Origin: Globodera rostochiensis
Lineage: Eukaryota > Nematoda > Chromadorea > Rhabditida > Heteroderidae
Length of the DNA: 64,000 nucleotides
Direction: 5' to 3'
Assembly (NCBI GenBank): GCA_018350325.1
Contig: JAEVLN010000002.1
Location: forward strand, 1,746,733-1,810,732
Positions within the stretch are counted from its first letter, which is position 1. Each line of letters starts with the position of its first letter. This document shows positions 13,241 through 25,200 of the stretch, in pieces. The notes under the pieces are model-generated. The model was given only the letters and a program-made list of their open reading frames with translations, did not search any database and was not told the DNA's origin. A program made the position numbers and the translations under genes.

Positions 13241-13689
13241 ATTGATTTTTGACCGCCGCGGGGGAACGCATAAAAAATTCAAATTGACAGCCATCACTAA
13301 GAGGGCAAGAACTTTCCGAACACCCCAATATAACACAGTCATGCGCTAAAGTCATTTATTTATTTAGTGCTAAGGACTAGTTCATAAAAAAGCTCCGGGG
13401 GAAGTCGCTTCGGGCAAATTTTATTATCATCATTTGGAATTTGTTGCTAGTTATAATTTATTATTTTAAGATATACGTATAAAAGCTGCTATCTAAAATT
13501 AGGATTTTTTTATATTCGAGCATACCATAAAGAATTTGGAACAACTACGCGATGGAGGCATGCCCGAAATACTCCCAAAATGTCGCCGTTGGAAATAAAC
13601 TCAAATTTAAATATATTAAAATAACTAGTGGAGTGATGTACAACGCTTTCTGTGTGCTGGTAAAGCGCTAACGCGCTTATCGAGCTTCG
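13241..13689. other. Non-coding spacer after polymerase break
   Basis: No open frame of note and no family motif is visible. The polymerase homology ends around 13240 and is not resumed here on either strand. The stretch leads directly into a minisatellite. Confidence 0.5.
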
Positions 13690-13975
13690 CTACCTAGTTT
13701 AGGGTTTGGGGTGTGCAGTTTTGAACCGATGATTGTGCCTGGTACAACGGTATGGGGTGCGGGGATGACAGTTTTGAACCAATGAGTGAGCCAGGTACAA
13801 CGGTTCGGGGTGCGGGAATGGCAGTTTGAACCGTTCATTGAGCCAGGTACAACGGTTCGGGGTGCGGGGATGGCAGTTTGAACCGTTCATTGAGCCAGGT
13901 ACAACGGTTCGGGGTGCGGGGATGGCAGTTTGAACCGTTCATTGAGCCAGGTACAACGGTTCGGGTTGCGGGGAG
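13690..13975. repeat. 52-bp minisatellite, about five units
   Basis: The repeated unit starts GGTACAACGGTTCGGGGTGC and runs on through ggcagtttgaaccgttcattgagcca, 52 bp in all. The central three units are nearly identical; the first and last are diverged. The TTGAACCG and CGGTT segments give internal complementarity. Degenerate single units recur at 15955-16065 and 16135-16205, so the family marks the borders of the larger duplicated block here. The open frames across it are repeat artefacts. Confidence 0.9.
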
Positions 13976-14757
13976 TGCATCCCAATCACTCTAAATACCC
14001 CCCCCCCACAATGATCACAACCTCACCCCCTTTCAACCCACCGCCCCCCACATATACAACAATTTGGTTTAGTGTCCTTTTTTCGGTAAATTGTTTCGAA
14101 TTTTTTTATAAAAAAATGAAAATTTTAAAATTTCTGAATTTCCACCAAAAATATTTTCAAAAATTGGAAATAGTGATTTTAATTCTTTTAAATACTTCCC
14201 TAATCATTAAAAGAGAAAATAAATTCATTTCAATGAAATTTGGAATAAAAATTATTTTGATCATATTCCAAAAGGGGTCCCCCTTTGGTTTGGTAATCCA
14301 ATTTGACTTTTTTCACCATAACTCCATTCCATCTCAATACTTTAAATCCAACTAAAATATTTTCTAATAAAAAAAAAAATTTGCTATTTAAGTAATTAAT
14401 TAGTTTTTGAAAATCTCTATTAAAAAAATTTTTATGATTTTTTTTGTAAAAAATTCATTTTTTCGAAAAATTTATCTTAACTTTTTGGATTTTTAACCTT
14501 TCGTAAAACTAAAATACTAATAAAATAGCGCCGATTTTTCTGCATTTTATCATACTAAACTTATTATGATAACTCAACTTTGAAAAAAATTATGATTTTT
14601 CATACATTCCACCAATTTTGGTGACCAAAAAAATTGAATTTCAAAAAATTTGGAAACAACCCACAAAAATATTTTTAAACCATCAAAAATAATTTAAAAG
14701 AATTTTAGAAATTGTTTCCACTACCGTACATATCAACAGAAAGTGGGAAAAAATGAT

Positions 14758-14838
14758 TTAAGCCAAGCGGATTCGAACCCCCACCCGACCCCCCCCCCCA
14801 CACCCCACCGCTAACCATTCCGCCACCGATGCACTTGG
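14758..14838 (-). other. tRNA-like block in duplicated repeat, copy A
   Basis: On the minus strand the block has GGCGGAATGGTTAGCGG (A-box and D-arm-like) and a perfect B box GGTTCGAATCC. The outer arms AGCCAAGTGC and GCTTGGCTTAA are partly complementary. The middle is an abnormal poly-G tract (about ten G) where the anticodon arm should be. It is a tRNA-derived repeat, not a working tRNA. Confidence 0.6.
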
Positions 14839-15250
14839 CTGGCAAAAAGCACTTTTCGGAATTTTCAGGCAAAATAAACACCAATCGATAGCTCTTCAAA
14901 AGTTGGGTGTTGAAAGTATTTTTTATTTTTTTTTAAATCCACCCCTAAAAAAGTTAATGACAAAAAACCGAAAAACCTTCTAGGGGGCCTAGCTCGAAAA
15001 TTTCAAAAAGTTTTCGCACCAAATAAACACCATTCGACGCAGTTTGTAAAACTCTACAATAATGGAAAACATTGCTAAGCTCTGTAGAAAAAACAAAAAA
15101 AGTTAGGGACAAAAAACGATTTTCGAAATTTCGACCCAGCAATTTTCGTAGATTTTTCCAGACCAGGCTTTTGCTCTGATCAAAAAATGATCAACAACAA
15201 AGTTGTAGAGCACATTCCAACTTAACATCCTCCCACCGGGTGTTAAGCGA

Positions 15251-15604
15251 TTGGAGGCTCACCCAGCTCCACCCAGCTCCACCCAGCTTCACCCAGCTCC
15301 ACCCAGCTCCACCCAGCTCCACCCAGCTCACCCAGCTCACCCAGCTCGACCCAGCTCACCCAGCTCCACCCAGCTCACCCAGCTTCACCCAGCTCACCCA
15401 GCTTCACCCAGCTCTATCCAGCTCACCCAGCTCCACCCAGCTTTACCCAGCTCCACCCAGCTCCACCCAGCTTCACCCAGCTCCACCCAGCTCCACCCAG
15501 CTCACCCAGCTCCACCCAGCTCACCCAGCTTCACCCAGCTCACCCAGCTCGACCCAGCTCACCCAGCTCCACCCAGCTCCACCCAGCTCCACCCAGCTTC
15601 AGCA
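15251..15604. repeat. (CACCCAGCTY)n minisatellite
   Basis: About 350 bases are built from ACCCAGCTCC, ACCCAGCTTC and CACCCAGCTC units of 9-10 bp. The array begins inside the sequence 'gattggaggctcaccc'. In the parallel copy of the surrounding duplication near 17580-17595 the array is absent, so it expanded from a single seed after the duplication. The same unit forms another array at 32830-33020 upstream of the rDNA. Long open frames in both strands are artefacts of the repeat. Confidence 0.92.
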
Positions 15605-15954
15605 AAAAATAAGCTATTTATCTAATGAAAGAGTTTTTGAAAATCTCTTTTCAAAAAATTTTTATGATTTTTTTTGTAAAAAATTCATTTTTTTCGAAAA
15701 ATTTCCCATAACTTTTTGAATTTATAACATTTCACAATACTATAATATCTTAAAAATAGCGCTTATTTTTCTGCATTTTATGACACCAAAATCATTGTAA
15801 ATGATTTTCAACAAAAAAAGTTATGAATTTTCATAACATTTACCCAATTTTTGTGACCAAAAAAATGAAAATTCAAAAAATTTCCAAACAACCCACAAAA
15901 ATATTTTAAAAACTCGGGAATAATTTAAAAGAATTGTAGAAATTATTTCCATAG

Positions 15955-16205
15955 TTTGGGGTTTGGGGTGTGCTGTTGGGGGTGAAGCCCGGTACAACGG
16001 TTTGGGGTTCGGGGTATGCAGTTTTAAACCGTTGATTGAGCCAGGTACAACGGTTCGAGGAGTGCATCCCAATCACGCCAGGTACAACCTCACCCCCTTT
16101 TAACCCACTCCCCCCCCCTCATCCTCAGCACATGGCAGGTACAACGGTTTGGGGTTCGGGGATGGCAATTTGGAACCGTTGATTGTGACAGGTACAACGT
16201 TTGGG
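15955..16205. repeat. Degenerate units of the 52-bp minisatellite
   Basis: Several diverged GGTACAACGGTTTGGGG units with associated 'aaccgttgattg' segments occur here, matching the denser array at 13690-13975. They lie between the partial copy and the full second copy of the local duplication. The stretch includes C-rich runs (ccccccc) that could be error-prone in assembly. Confidence 0.8.
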
Positions 16206-17101
16206 AAGAAATTTGTAACAATACACCACCTTCAATTTATAAATTAATAATGCTCACCAATTTTTTCCCCAAATTTTGAGCTGATCAAACTGATTCAAAT
16301 TCGCTGAGCTCCTCCCCCCTCTTAATAATTTTCCAAAACAATAATTCTATGGGGTGCAAGTACTCAAGGGAACATAAGACTTTCACAGTTGTCTCTCTTT
16401 TCCTCTAACGTGTCTACCCAAAATCTCTCAAATTTGCACTCTATTTCTTGCATTTATTTTCTCTATTTTTATTCAAATTTTTAAGCACTTTTTCGATGTT
16501 TATCTTTGTTTAAGCAAAAAAACAAAGTTCAAATTCGTGATTAGCGTATTAAATTTAGTCGAAAGAATATATTTTGATGAAATTTGTAAAAAAAAATATT
16601 TTGATCGGGTTCCAAAAGGGGTCCCCCTTTGGGTTGAGAATCCATTTTCACTTTATCGATCATAACACCATTTTGTGTTAAGGGATTAAATCCAACTAAA
16701 ATATTTTCTAATAGAGAAAAAAATAAGCTATTTATCTAATGAAAGTGTTTTTGAAAATCTCTTTTCTAAAAATTTTTATGAATTTTTTTGTGAAAAATTT
16801 GGTTTTTTCGGAAAATTGGCCTTAACTTTTTGAATTCAAAGCATTTTATAAAACTATAATATCACAAAAATAGCGCGGATTTTTCTGCATTTTATGAGAC
16901 CAAATTCATTGCGAATGATCTTTAACAAAAAAAGTTATGAATTTTCATAACATTCAACCAATTTTGGTGACCAAAAAAATGAAAATTCAAAAAATTTTCA
17001 AACAGCCCACAAAAATATTTTTAAAAACTCGGGAATAAATAAAAATGATTTTAGAAATTATTTCCACTACCGTACATATAAACAGAAAGTGGCAAAAAAT
17101 G

Positions 17102-17182
17102 ATTTAAGCCAAGCGGATTCGAACCCCCACCCGACCCCCCCACACCCCACCACTAACCATTCCGCCACCGATGTACTTGGCT
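17102..17182 (-). other. tRNA-like block in duplicated repeat, copy B
   Basis: This is the collinear partner of the block near 14758-14838, with the same B box GGTTCGAATCC and A-box-like GGCGGAATGGTTAG on the minus strand. The poly-G tract is shorter here. The pair lies about 2344 bp apart, which sets the period of the duplication. Confidence 0.6.
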
Positions 17183-17595
17183 GGCAAAAAGCGTTTTTCG
17201 GAATTTTCAAGCGAAATAAACACCAATCGATAGGTCTTGAAAAGTTGGGTTTTGAAAGTATTTTTTATTTTTTTTTAAATCCACTCCAAAAAAAGTTAAT
17301 GACAAAAAACCGAAAAACCTTCTAGGGGGCCTAGCTTGGAAATTTTTGAAAATTTTCAAACCAACTAAACACCATTCGATGCAGCTTTCAAAACTCTACA
17401 ATAATGGAAAACATTGCTAAGCTCTGTAGAAAAAACAAAAAAAGTTAGGGACAAAAATCGATTTTTAAAATTTCGACCCAACAATTTTTGTAGATTTTTG
17501 CAGACCAGGGGTTTGCTCTGATCAAAAAGTGATCAACAACCAAGTTGTCCCAAACATTCCAACTTAAAATCCTCCCAGCAAGTGCTAAGCGATTG

Positions 17596-19340
17596 GAGCA
17601 AAAAGAAAAAAAATTCCCTTTGTGCAACTACCGATGCGACCCGCAACTCGGCTCCTGGGACTCACCTGTCCACCGTACTGAAAAGTCTATAGTTTTCCTG
17701 AATGCGCGACAAAAAGTTGCTTCAGTAACGCACAACTTTCCAGGGGCTCCCGATTCCCGGAATTCAGATTTTGTTTTTCGGCACGAAACCCCAATTCGAT
17801 ATAACGTATTTATAAAAAAAATTTCAAACACAAATTAAACAAAATTTTAAATTTTTTCAGGAAAGACATCAAAAAAAAAAGTAAGTCTGCAAACAGCATG
17901 GAGTCGCATGCCCCTTCGAAACTCACAACAAACATATTAAAATTCAAAAAATAAAACAAAAAAAGAAGAGAATCGAACTGAAAACGTAAGACAAACACAA
18001 CAGATTCAACGACATAACATAAATTAACAAAGATCATTAATCAAGGTTTTTGATTTTTCCATATAATTATCATTTTCTTAATTAATAGAAGAAAATGCTA
18101 ACAACAAAAAATATTATTTTTATAAATTATTTTTCATTATTTAATGATTATGATAAAAATCATTTAAATTGTTACAACAAAAAATAAAAGCGCAATCTGA
18201 GACAATGCTTAGAGTGGTCCGCCGCTAAAATCTTAAAACAAATTTGTGTTCGTCAAATCATGAATTAAATTTTGTACTAAATCATTATTCAAATTATGTT
18301 TGATCATCATGGGTATTAACTAAAAAATAAATAAATTAAAAAACTATAGAAGATAATTTCTATTTTATAATATTATGTACTTTAAAGTTATTATGAATAT
18401 TTTGCATTAATTAACAACGAAAGAAAGATGTTATAATATTTAAATTTCATAAAAAACTAAACATTTTGCTGTTAATTAGATAGATTTGATTTCTAACTCT
18501 GCATTAAGAAGTTATTAGTGTAGATTTATTCAACAACATGCAATATGTATGAATTGAACCGAAAAGCAATCGTTTGGTTGCAAATAAAGACGCCATAATG
18601 AAAAATGTAAAAAACTGTATGTAGGTTTTTGAGTATTACATCTATTCCGTATACATAAACAAAATCTTTATTTAAAATGACTTTTAAAGTTAGACATTTA
18701 AGCAATTTTCCAAAAGAATCATTACCAAAATAAAATGATATAGAATAAAAGCAGACAAGCTCAAATAATTTATTTTAAATTTTTGAACGTTGATAATCTA
18801 TTTTAAATATATCAAATAATTCTTTGATTTATATTATTTAGTTGTTTGAATAGGAAAAAATGTAAGTTTCAAAAATTAAAAATTAAAAATCAATATATTT
18901 TGATTTAATTTGAGTTAATGAAATATTTTATGTCTGGCTCTTTCGGGTAAAAAATGTTTTCATTAATTCTCTTTGAACATATTATTGTGTTTTTTATTGA
19001 TTTGGTAGAAGCTATTTTTTATTGTGATCTCAATCTTTAATTACTTTTTGCTATTTTTACATATCATGAAGTTGAACAACGGTTATGCGAAGCGCGTCGA
19101 GACTCCTTGCTTTGGTAAATTTTTTATAAGTTTTGTTTTTAAATATATTTTTATTTTCATTTCTAATTAAGATAATATTTTTTATTTTGAACGTACATTT
19201 TTTTGTGTTGCCCAAGCACAAATTGGAAATACTATGATTACTGAAATACTGAATGTTGTTTCAGCTAATTAAATACGGGAATTGAAATGTTCATGTGCAA
19301 GAAGTAAATGTTTTTGAGTGGTGGATTTATTTCTAATAGC
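17596..19340. other. AT-rich stretch without supported genes
   Basis: The first 200 bases (17625-17810) are GC-richer and open in one frame on each strand, but I recognise no domain in either. From about 17820 the DNA is AT-rich with frequent stops. No repeat array or RNA gene is evident. Confidence 0.45.
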
Positions 19341-19344
19341 TAGG

Positions 19345-20078
19345 GCCCGGATTTTTATGTTTTAACATATTTTTTTCGTGGATTCCTTACCATGAGAGAA
19401 GCCAAAAAACAGTATTTTTTTTGAAATTTTTTGAATTATGGCGACTTTTTATCACATATCAAAACATATTTTGGGGGTATTTTTTAGCACATATTTACTT
19501 ACATATTTTAAGCTTTTTCCGAGTTTTAGCACATATTTCTCGCCATTTTCCAAAATTTTGTCAATAAAAAAGTAAATTACTTCTTTTAGAATGCCAAAAC
19601 AGTAATCCAACATTTGGCATACATTCAGGCAAACAAAATAATTATAGCTTTATTTGATATGTTTGTGTTTTAGGCGAATTTTTCATTCCTATCTTCTGCA
19701 ATCACCAAATTGGAATCTCAAGGCCTAACTTTGGCACAAACTTTGGACATTCTTTCTGGGGTCAAAACATCCATTTACAAAGCGGAAGGAATTGTCGCAA
19801 AAAAATCCAAACAAAGCTTGACAAAGTGCTGGATGGAAACCCCGGGCTTGAAAAATTAAGTGAGATTGCTAAAGTGTTGTCTGGCGACCGAGCTGAACTA
19901 GAAATGGCCGGCGATGATGTCCGCAATGAAATACGCCCCAATGACATCGACCGATGTTGAGAGATCGTTTTCAATTTATAAGACGATTTTGGCGGATAAT
20001 AGACAGAGTTTTACTCCAGAGAATTTGGAAATGTATTTGATTTGCAACTGTGACAAGCAAAAAGATAAAGTTGATTAA
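19345..20078 (+). pseudogene. hAT transposase C-terminal remnant
   Basis: A plus-strand frame from 19926 reads through ...TSTDVERSFSIYK and ...NRQSFTPENLEMYL to a TAA at 20076-20078. This is the hAT C-terminal dimerisation signature (ST.VERSFS followed by R..FT..NLE). Upstream, fragments in two other frames (SQGLTLAQTLDILSGVK at about 19715, GLEKLSEIAKVLSGD at about 19850) belong to the same protein, so at least two frameshifts are present. A TAGGGCCCGG at 19342-19351 resembles a hAT terminal repeat. No matching right end was found. It is a dead fragment. Confidence 0.75.
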
Positions 20079-21577
20079 ATTTTTGAAAATCAAGTCCGAC
20101 AAATGCTATCGGAGGACTGTAAAACTTTATCGGGACCAAATAAATAATACATCTAAAAAAATATTAAACAAAAAAAAATTTAAAAAACGTTCACACTTAA
20201 CTTTATAAATAAATCTATACCCAAATATTCTAATAAATAATTCGGATGAATGAAATTAATTTGAAAGTACCGACTCATTTATTAACTGAGACCGCAATTT
20301 ATTGACCCATTTATTTTTGCATTAAGGAGCTTCAAGGCTACATTATGAAGAAAACCTAAATTAAAACTGATTTAGAAATAATAATATCAAATTCACAAAT
20401 TTGCTTCCTATAATGAAAGTTTAAAAAATCAAAGAAAATTCAATAATCATAATTTTAAAACCTAAAACAAAACATTTTCACGCTAGTTAATATGGGCAGG
20501 CTTAGTGATGTGATGTATCTTTAATACTGCAAATTGATTTATTTAGCAATAATGCAATTAAAGTTATAGTTTTGAACATTTATTTTCTTAAATAAACTAA
20601 TTACTTTTTGGCATCTTATGAGATATAGAGAACGTTTAAAATCAAGCTAAGAAGAGTTTTTATCAAAAATGAAATAATTAGGTTTAGTTTTTTAAACTCA
20701 AGCCAGTCGCACTTCTTGCAAGCAGATATTTCGCTCAGTGTATTGATTTCGCAAAAATTTATTTTGGTGAAATACCCTCAATTTAATGCGCGTCATGTAG
20801 AATGTTTTTTAATTATATTGAAAACAAATAAATTATCAACACTTAATACTTATTATTCTTATTATTTTATATTATTTATATTAAAAGTTTTAATTATACA
20901 AAAATAAAAGCCTGATTTGGGTCCCCCTTGCACCTTTTGACATTCAATATCGTTTACTAGATAAAAAACAATTTGGTTTTTTATTTAAGCATAATTTATT
21001 TACGATGATTTTGTTTTGCTTATTTTATCCAAATAAATAATATTATTTTATTATTTTTTGAATAAATGTTAAAATATTTATATGCTTTTTGGTTATGTAC
21101 TAATAGTTTCAATTTTGGTATTGACTGCTAAAGAGTTAAATTGGTTATCTGTATGTTTACGCTTTGAAAAACAGAAGGAAGCAAGGCAAATACAAGAAAA
21201 TAAATGAATCCATGCTCAGTTTAGGAGAAATCAAAATTATGAATTTTAAAGAGCCAATACACTTTATATTTTAAGCACTTTAGCGTTGCGGTAATGAATT
21301 TTATTAAAATAAATTCTTAAATTTAACGCAAGATTGCCACATTGTCGAGGGTAGCCTCCGTAAACGCCGTGAGCAAATCTCATAATTAAAGTATTTTTTA
21401 CGACGCTGAATTATGCTATCAAATTATTCTTTTTTTTTAATTGGATGGCAATTCTAAAATTCATTTTATTTAACCGATTTTATTAAACTATTATGTGGAA
21501 AAATTAATCTGAACCAAAGAAGACCTTTAAGGGTCTCTACACATCGAGATCTCTACAAATTAATAAATGATATTATC
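20079..21577. other. AT-rich stretch up to the assembly gap
   Basis: No gene, array or RNA is supported in this segment. In particular it does not contain the 3' half of 28S rRNA that would be expected beyond the retrotransposon if the rDNA unit were intact. Confidence 0.5.
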
Positions 21578-22240
21578 NNNNNNNNNNNNNNNNNNNNNNN
21601 NNNNNNNNNNNNNNNNNNNNNNNNNNNNNNNNNNNNNNNNNNNNNNNNNNNNNNNNNNNNNNNNNNNNNNNNNNNNNNNNNNNNNNNNNNNNNNNNNNNN
21701 NNNNNNNNNNNNNNNNNNNNNNNNNNNNNNNNNNNNNNNNNNNNNNNNNNNNNNNNNNNNNNNNNNNNNNNNNNNNNNNNNNNNNNNNNNNNNNNNNNNN
21801 NNNNNNNNNNNNNNNNNNNNNNNNNNNNNNNNNNNNNNNNNNNNNNNNNNNNNNNNNNNNNNNNNNNNNNNNNNNNNNNNNNNNNNNNNNNNNNNNNNNN
21901 NNNNNNNNNNNNNNNNNNNNNNNNNNNNNNNNNNNNNNNNNNNNNNNNNNNNNNNNNNNNNNNNNNNNNNNNNNNNNNNNNNNNNNNNNNNNNNNNNNNN
22001 NNNNNNNNNNNNNNNNNNNNNNNNNNNNNNNNNNNNNNNNNNNNNNNNNNNNNNNNNNNNNNNNNNNNNNNNNNNNNNNNNNNNNNNNNNNNNNNNNNNN
22101 NNNNNNNNNNNNNNNNNNNNNNNNNNNNNNNNNNNNNNNNNNNNNNNNNNNNNNNNNNNNNNNNNNNNNNNNNNNNNNNNNNNNNNNNNNNNNNNNNNNN
22201 NNNNNNNNNNNNNNNNNNNNNNNNNNNNNNNNNNNNNNNN
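21578..22240. other. Assembly gap (663 N)
   Basis: An unbroken run of N separates unrelated AT-rich DNA on the left from the coding region of a retrotransposon on the right. The C-terminus and 3' UTR of that element and any 3' rDNA junction are hidden here, or the join is wrong. Confidence 1.
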
Positions 22241-25200
22241 TCCCGCTCATTGAATCCAATCGTTTTGAAATGCTCAGCAATCGAGGGTAACACTTCACCA
22301 CATACTCCAACCACTATGGGCACAACGAATACACCAGCATTGTATTCTCGCCCATAGCGCTCCATAAGCTGTCCCGCTAAGTTGATATCGGGTTGCGGTT
22401 CGTCACATGCCAATTCCGTAACCTCAGCTATTGAGTTAGTCGCATACTTGTGATATTTGATATTTGTCTGCTGTTTCAGGTTACCAACCCAACAGCAACA
22501 AATCTCCACCACGCTGATGCACCCTTTCACTTTATCGAAGACGACAATGTCCGGCCGGTTGGATCTCAAGACTCGCCGGGTGACCATATTCATATCCCAT
22601 ACGAGCTTGGCTCTATCATTCTCCGCAACGGGCGGTATCTGCTGGCTATAGTGCAGAGTACCCAAATTATACATTTTGCATAATTCGTAATAGATAGCGC
22701 GCGCAACACTATTGTGTCGGTCCAACTGTAGGGTAGGTCTAAACACCTCACAGCCCGACGCAATATGTTGCACGCTTTCCACCGCCTTGCCACATTGTCT
22801 ACACATTCGCTTGACCGGATCGTGCTTGCGTTTATTCGTGTACAACGAATCCTCTTGTACGCCAAGCACGTCCCTCATTACTCGTTTGTTGATCATACCC
22901 TTTAATATCCATAGATATGAAAGTTGATGATCAATCTCTTCGTTGCGACTCACTGCACCTGCACACTCCTTCTTCCTCCATTCGTTCAACACAAGAAACT
23001 GTTCTCTTACTCTGAGAAACTTGACAATAACACGCGCTGCCTGTGTGGGGTCAGCGTATGTTTGACCTTGAATTTCGACTCCAGTTTGCTCTGGGTCATC
23101 TTCAAACATACATGCTATTGCTAATTCAGGAATATCTCTTAATATTCCGTTTTTCACATCCTTGTGGATGTTTCTCTTACCTCGCCTTGTTAGGCCTTGA
23201 ATAAGTGCCCGTGTTTGCACAAATTCCGGCTTACATAGTATATAACACCAGGTATATACCACTGATTCGCATAGTGAAGACTCTACGGATTTGAGTCCAA
23301 ATCCGCCCTTATCTCGATTAACATATAATCGATGCGGTGTCGATGCTGCAAATCGCAGTTTTGCATCCACGAACATTTTGCGCACCACACCATCGAAATG
23401 CCTTGCCTTACTTACGAGTGAGGCAAAGGTACCGTTTCCCATTATGATATTACCGAATAGGTATTTCCCAATAGGCAATACCACTGCGTTAAATGCATTC
23501 ATGATTTGACCAACGGCCAAATCAGAGTCTAGTAATATCTGGAGCTTGCCAAGCATCACAGTCTTCACTCGTTCCCAAGCCACCACTTCGTTTGGAGATA
23601 TAAGCTGCTCTACTCCGAGATACTTATACGTCTCGCCCGTGCCAATTACCGGGATATCCAAGATCCCTGCAGCGACCCTCGCTTCGGGTCCGCTCTGTGC
23701 AATTGCGCACTTCGAAGCATTCAATGCAAGTCCTATGGCCAAGGACTCTTCTTTTACCAATGTGATTGCCTCATCCAAATCCTTACGATTTGGGCAGAAT
23801 AACTTGCAATCATCCATGTAGAAAATGTTGTTCATTTTCATCGCCCTATCAGTGTTTCCTCCTACTGATAGGGTCGAGGTAACATACTTGGGAACTTTCA
23901 CATCGATGGTCGACGTGAGCGGAATCAGTGCTGTGCAGAATAGCAGCGGTGATAGAGTGTCACCCTGCAGAACTCCTCTCTGCACTTTCAACGGCACGCT
24001 ACTCTTCGTGCCCTCCTTTGTGCGGAGCTCATATATCACTTCCCATCCTGCCATTAGATCACTAATGGCTGTTCGGAGTCTCTCGTCCACATTCAACACT
24101 TTCAGAATGTGGTGTATATACGAGTGCGGTACTGAGTCAAACGCCTTCGAGTAATCAAGCCAGGCAATTGCCAGTTGCCTCCCATGCGACCTCGCATCAG
24201 CTGTAATAGTCCTGTCCAGGACTTGAGAATGGGTGCACCCCCATTCTCCCGCAACTAACGCACGTTGGGTTACAGGTAATAAGCCGTTCGTATTCAAATG
24301 CCTGGATAACCACCGAGTCATAAGCCCTGTCATAAGCTTATAACATGTGTTGAGACATGCAATGGGTCGCAGGTCTCCCGGTTCTTGCGCATTGGGCTTT
24401 TTCGGTAATAGCACAATGCGCCCTTTGGTTAACCACTTCGGAAATCGGCAACGTTTCTCTCTAATTTGCATTACCCATTCGAACAGCCATCTGTTCGCTG
24501 GTGTAATTTTCTTCCACAACAAATTAGGAATTCCATCTGGGCCAGGCGCTTTCCTCGGCCTTACCTTCGCCACCACTTTCAGCCATTCCTCGTATTCACT
24601 CTCATGTGTGCTCTCCGTTAAGTTTTGCCCAGGTATCTGGGGTAACTTGTTTTGCCATTCTTGCATATTGGCTGTCTTAATGAACCCTTTTGGTTCACCG
24701 ACTATCTTTTGCCAATATGACCGCACACATTCTACTGAGTCTAATACGCTAGGCATAGGTTTTCCCTCAATGATCCGCTTTACTGGCGCAAAGCGGATTC
24801 TTTTCCGATCTTCGTCGGTCTGCCTTAGGCGCACTCTGTCTATTGCTAGAGCAAGTTGGCCTTTGAGGGACTCGCACCGCCGCTCTAGCTGGTGCTGTGT
24901 TCGAATGGCCTTGCCATTCTCCGCATACCTATGCCTTATGGCATGAAAGTTTCTTTTCTGCACACGAGTTGGGGCTTCGCCCTTCTTTCGCCTATTCAGT
25001 TCATCGGTGATCCATCCGATGTGGCATCGCAATCGGCTTATCTCCCGGCGTTGGTCTCTGTACCATTGCTGCCGGCTCTCCATATGCCCTCGCCTGCGAG
25101 CAGCCTCTCTTTTCTCGAGGGCCTTGCCGATTGCGTACAGTACTTGGTTAACACGTAGCAGGGTAGTGTTCCCTCTACGTGATTTGAAGTACCGTCTGAA

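Larger units (their letters stand above)
14268..17595. repeat. 2.34-kb tandem segmental duplication with a third partial copy
   Basis: The segment beginning 'aaaaggggtccccctttgg' at about 14270 recurs at about 16611. From there the two copies stay collinear: aatccaactaaaatatttt, the 'tagcgc.gatttttctgcatttta' stretch, a tRNA-like block, 'ttctagggggcctagct', and 'aactctacaataatggaaaac' down to the gattggag ending at about 15250 and 17595. The offset is close to 2.34 kb. A third, partial copy runs from about 15604 to 15955. No coding region is convincing in any copy. Confidence 0.85.

Noticed and set aside
15240..15719. Pro/Ser/Gln-rich frames of 124 and 159 codons
   Set aside because: They are translations of the CACCCAGCTY minisatellite in two frames. 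The same applies to the frames at 32640-33098.
21567..22310. Open frames through the N run
   Set aside because: Runs of N have no stops, so these frames are artefacts. The C-terminus of the retrotransposon protein is unknown.
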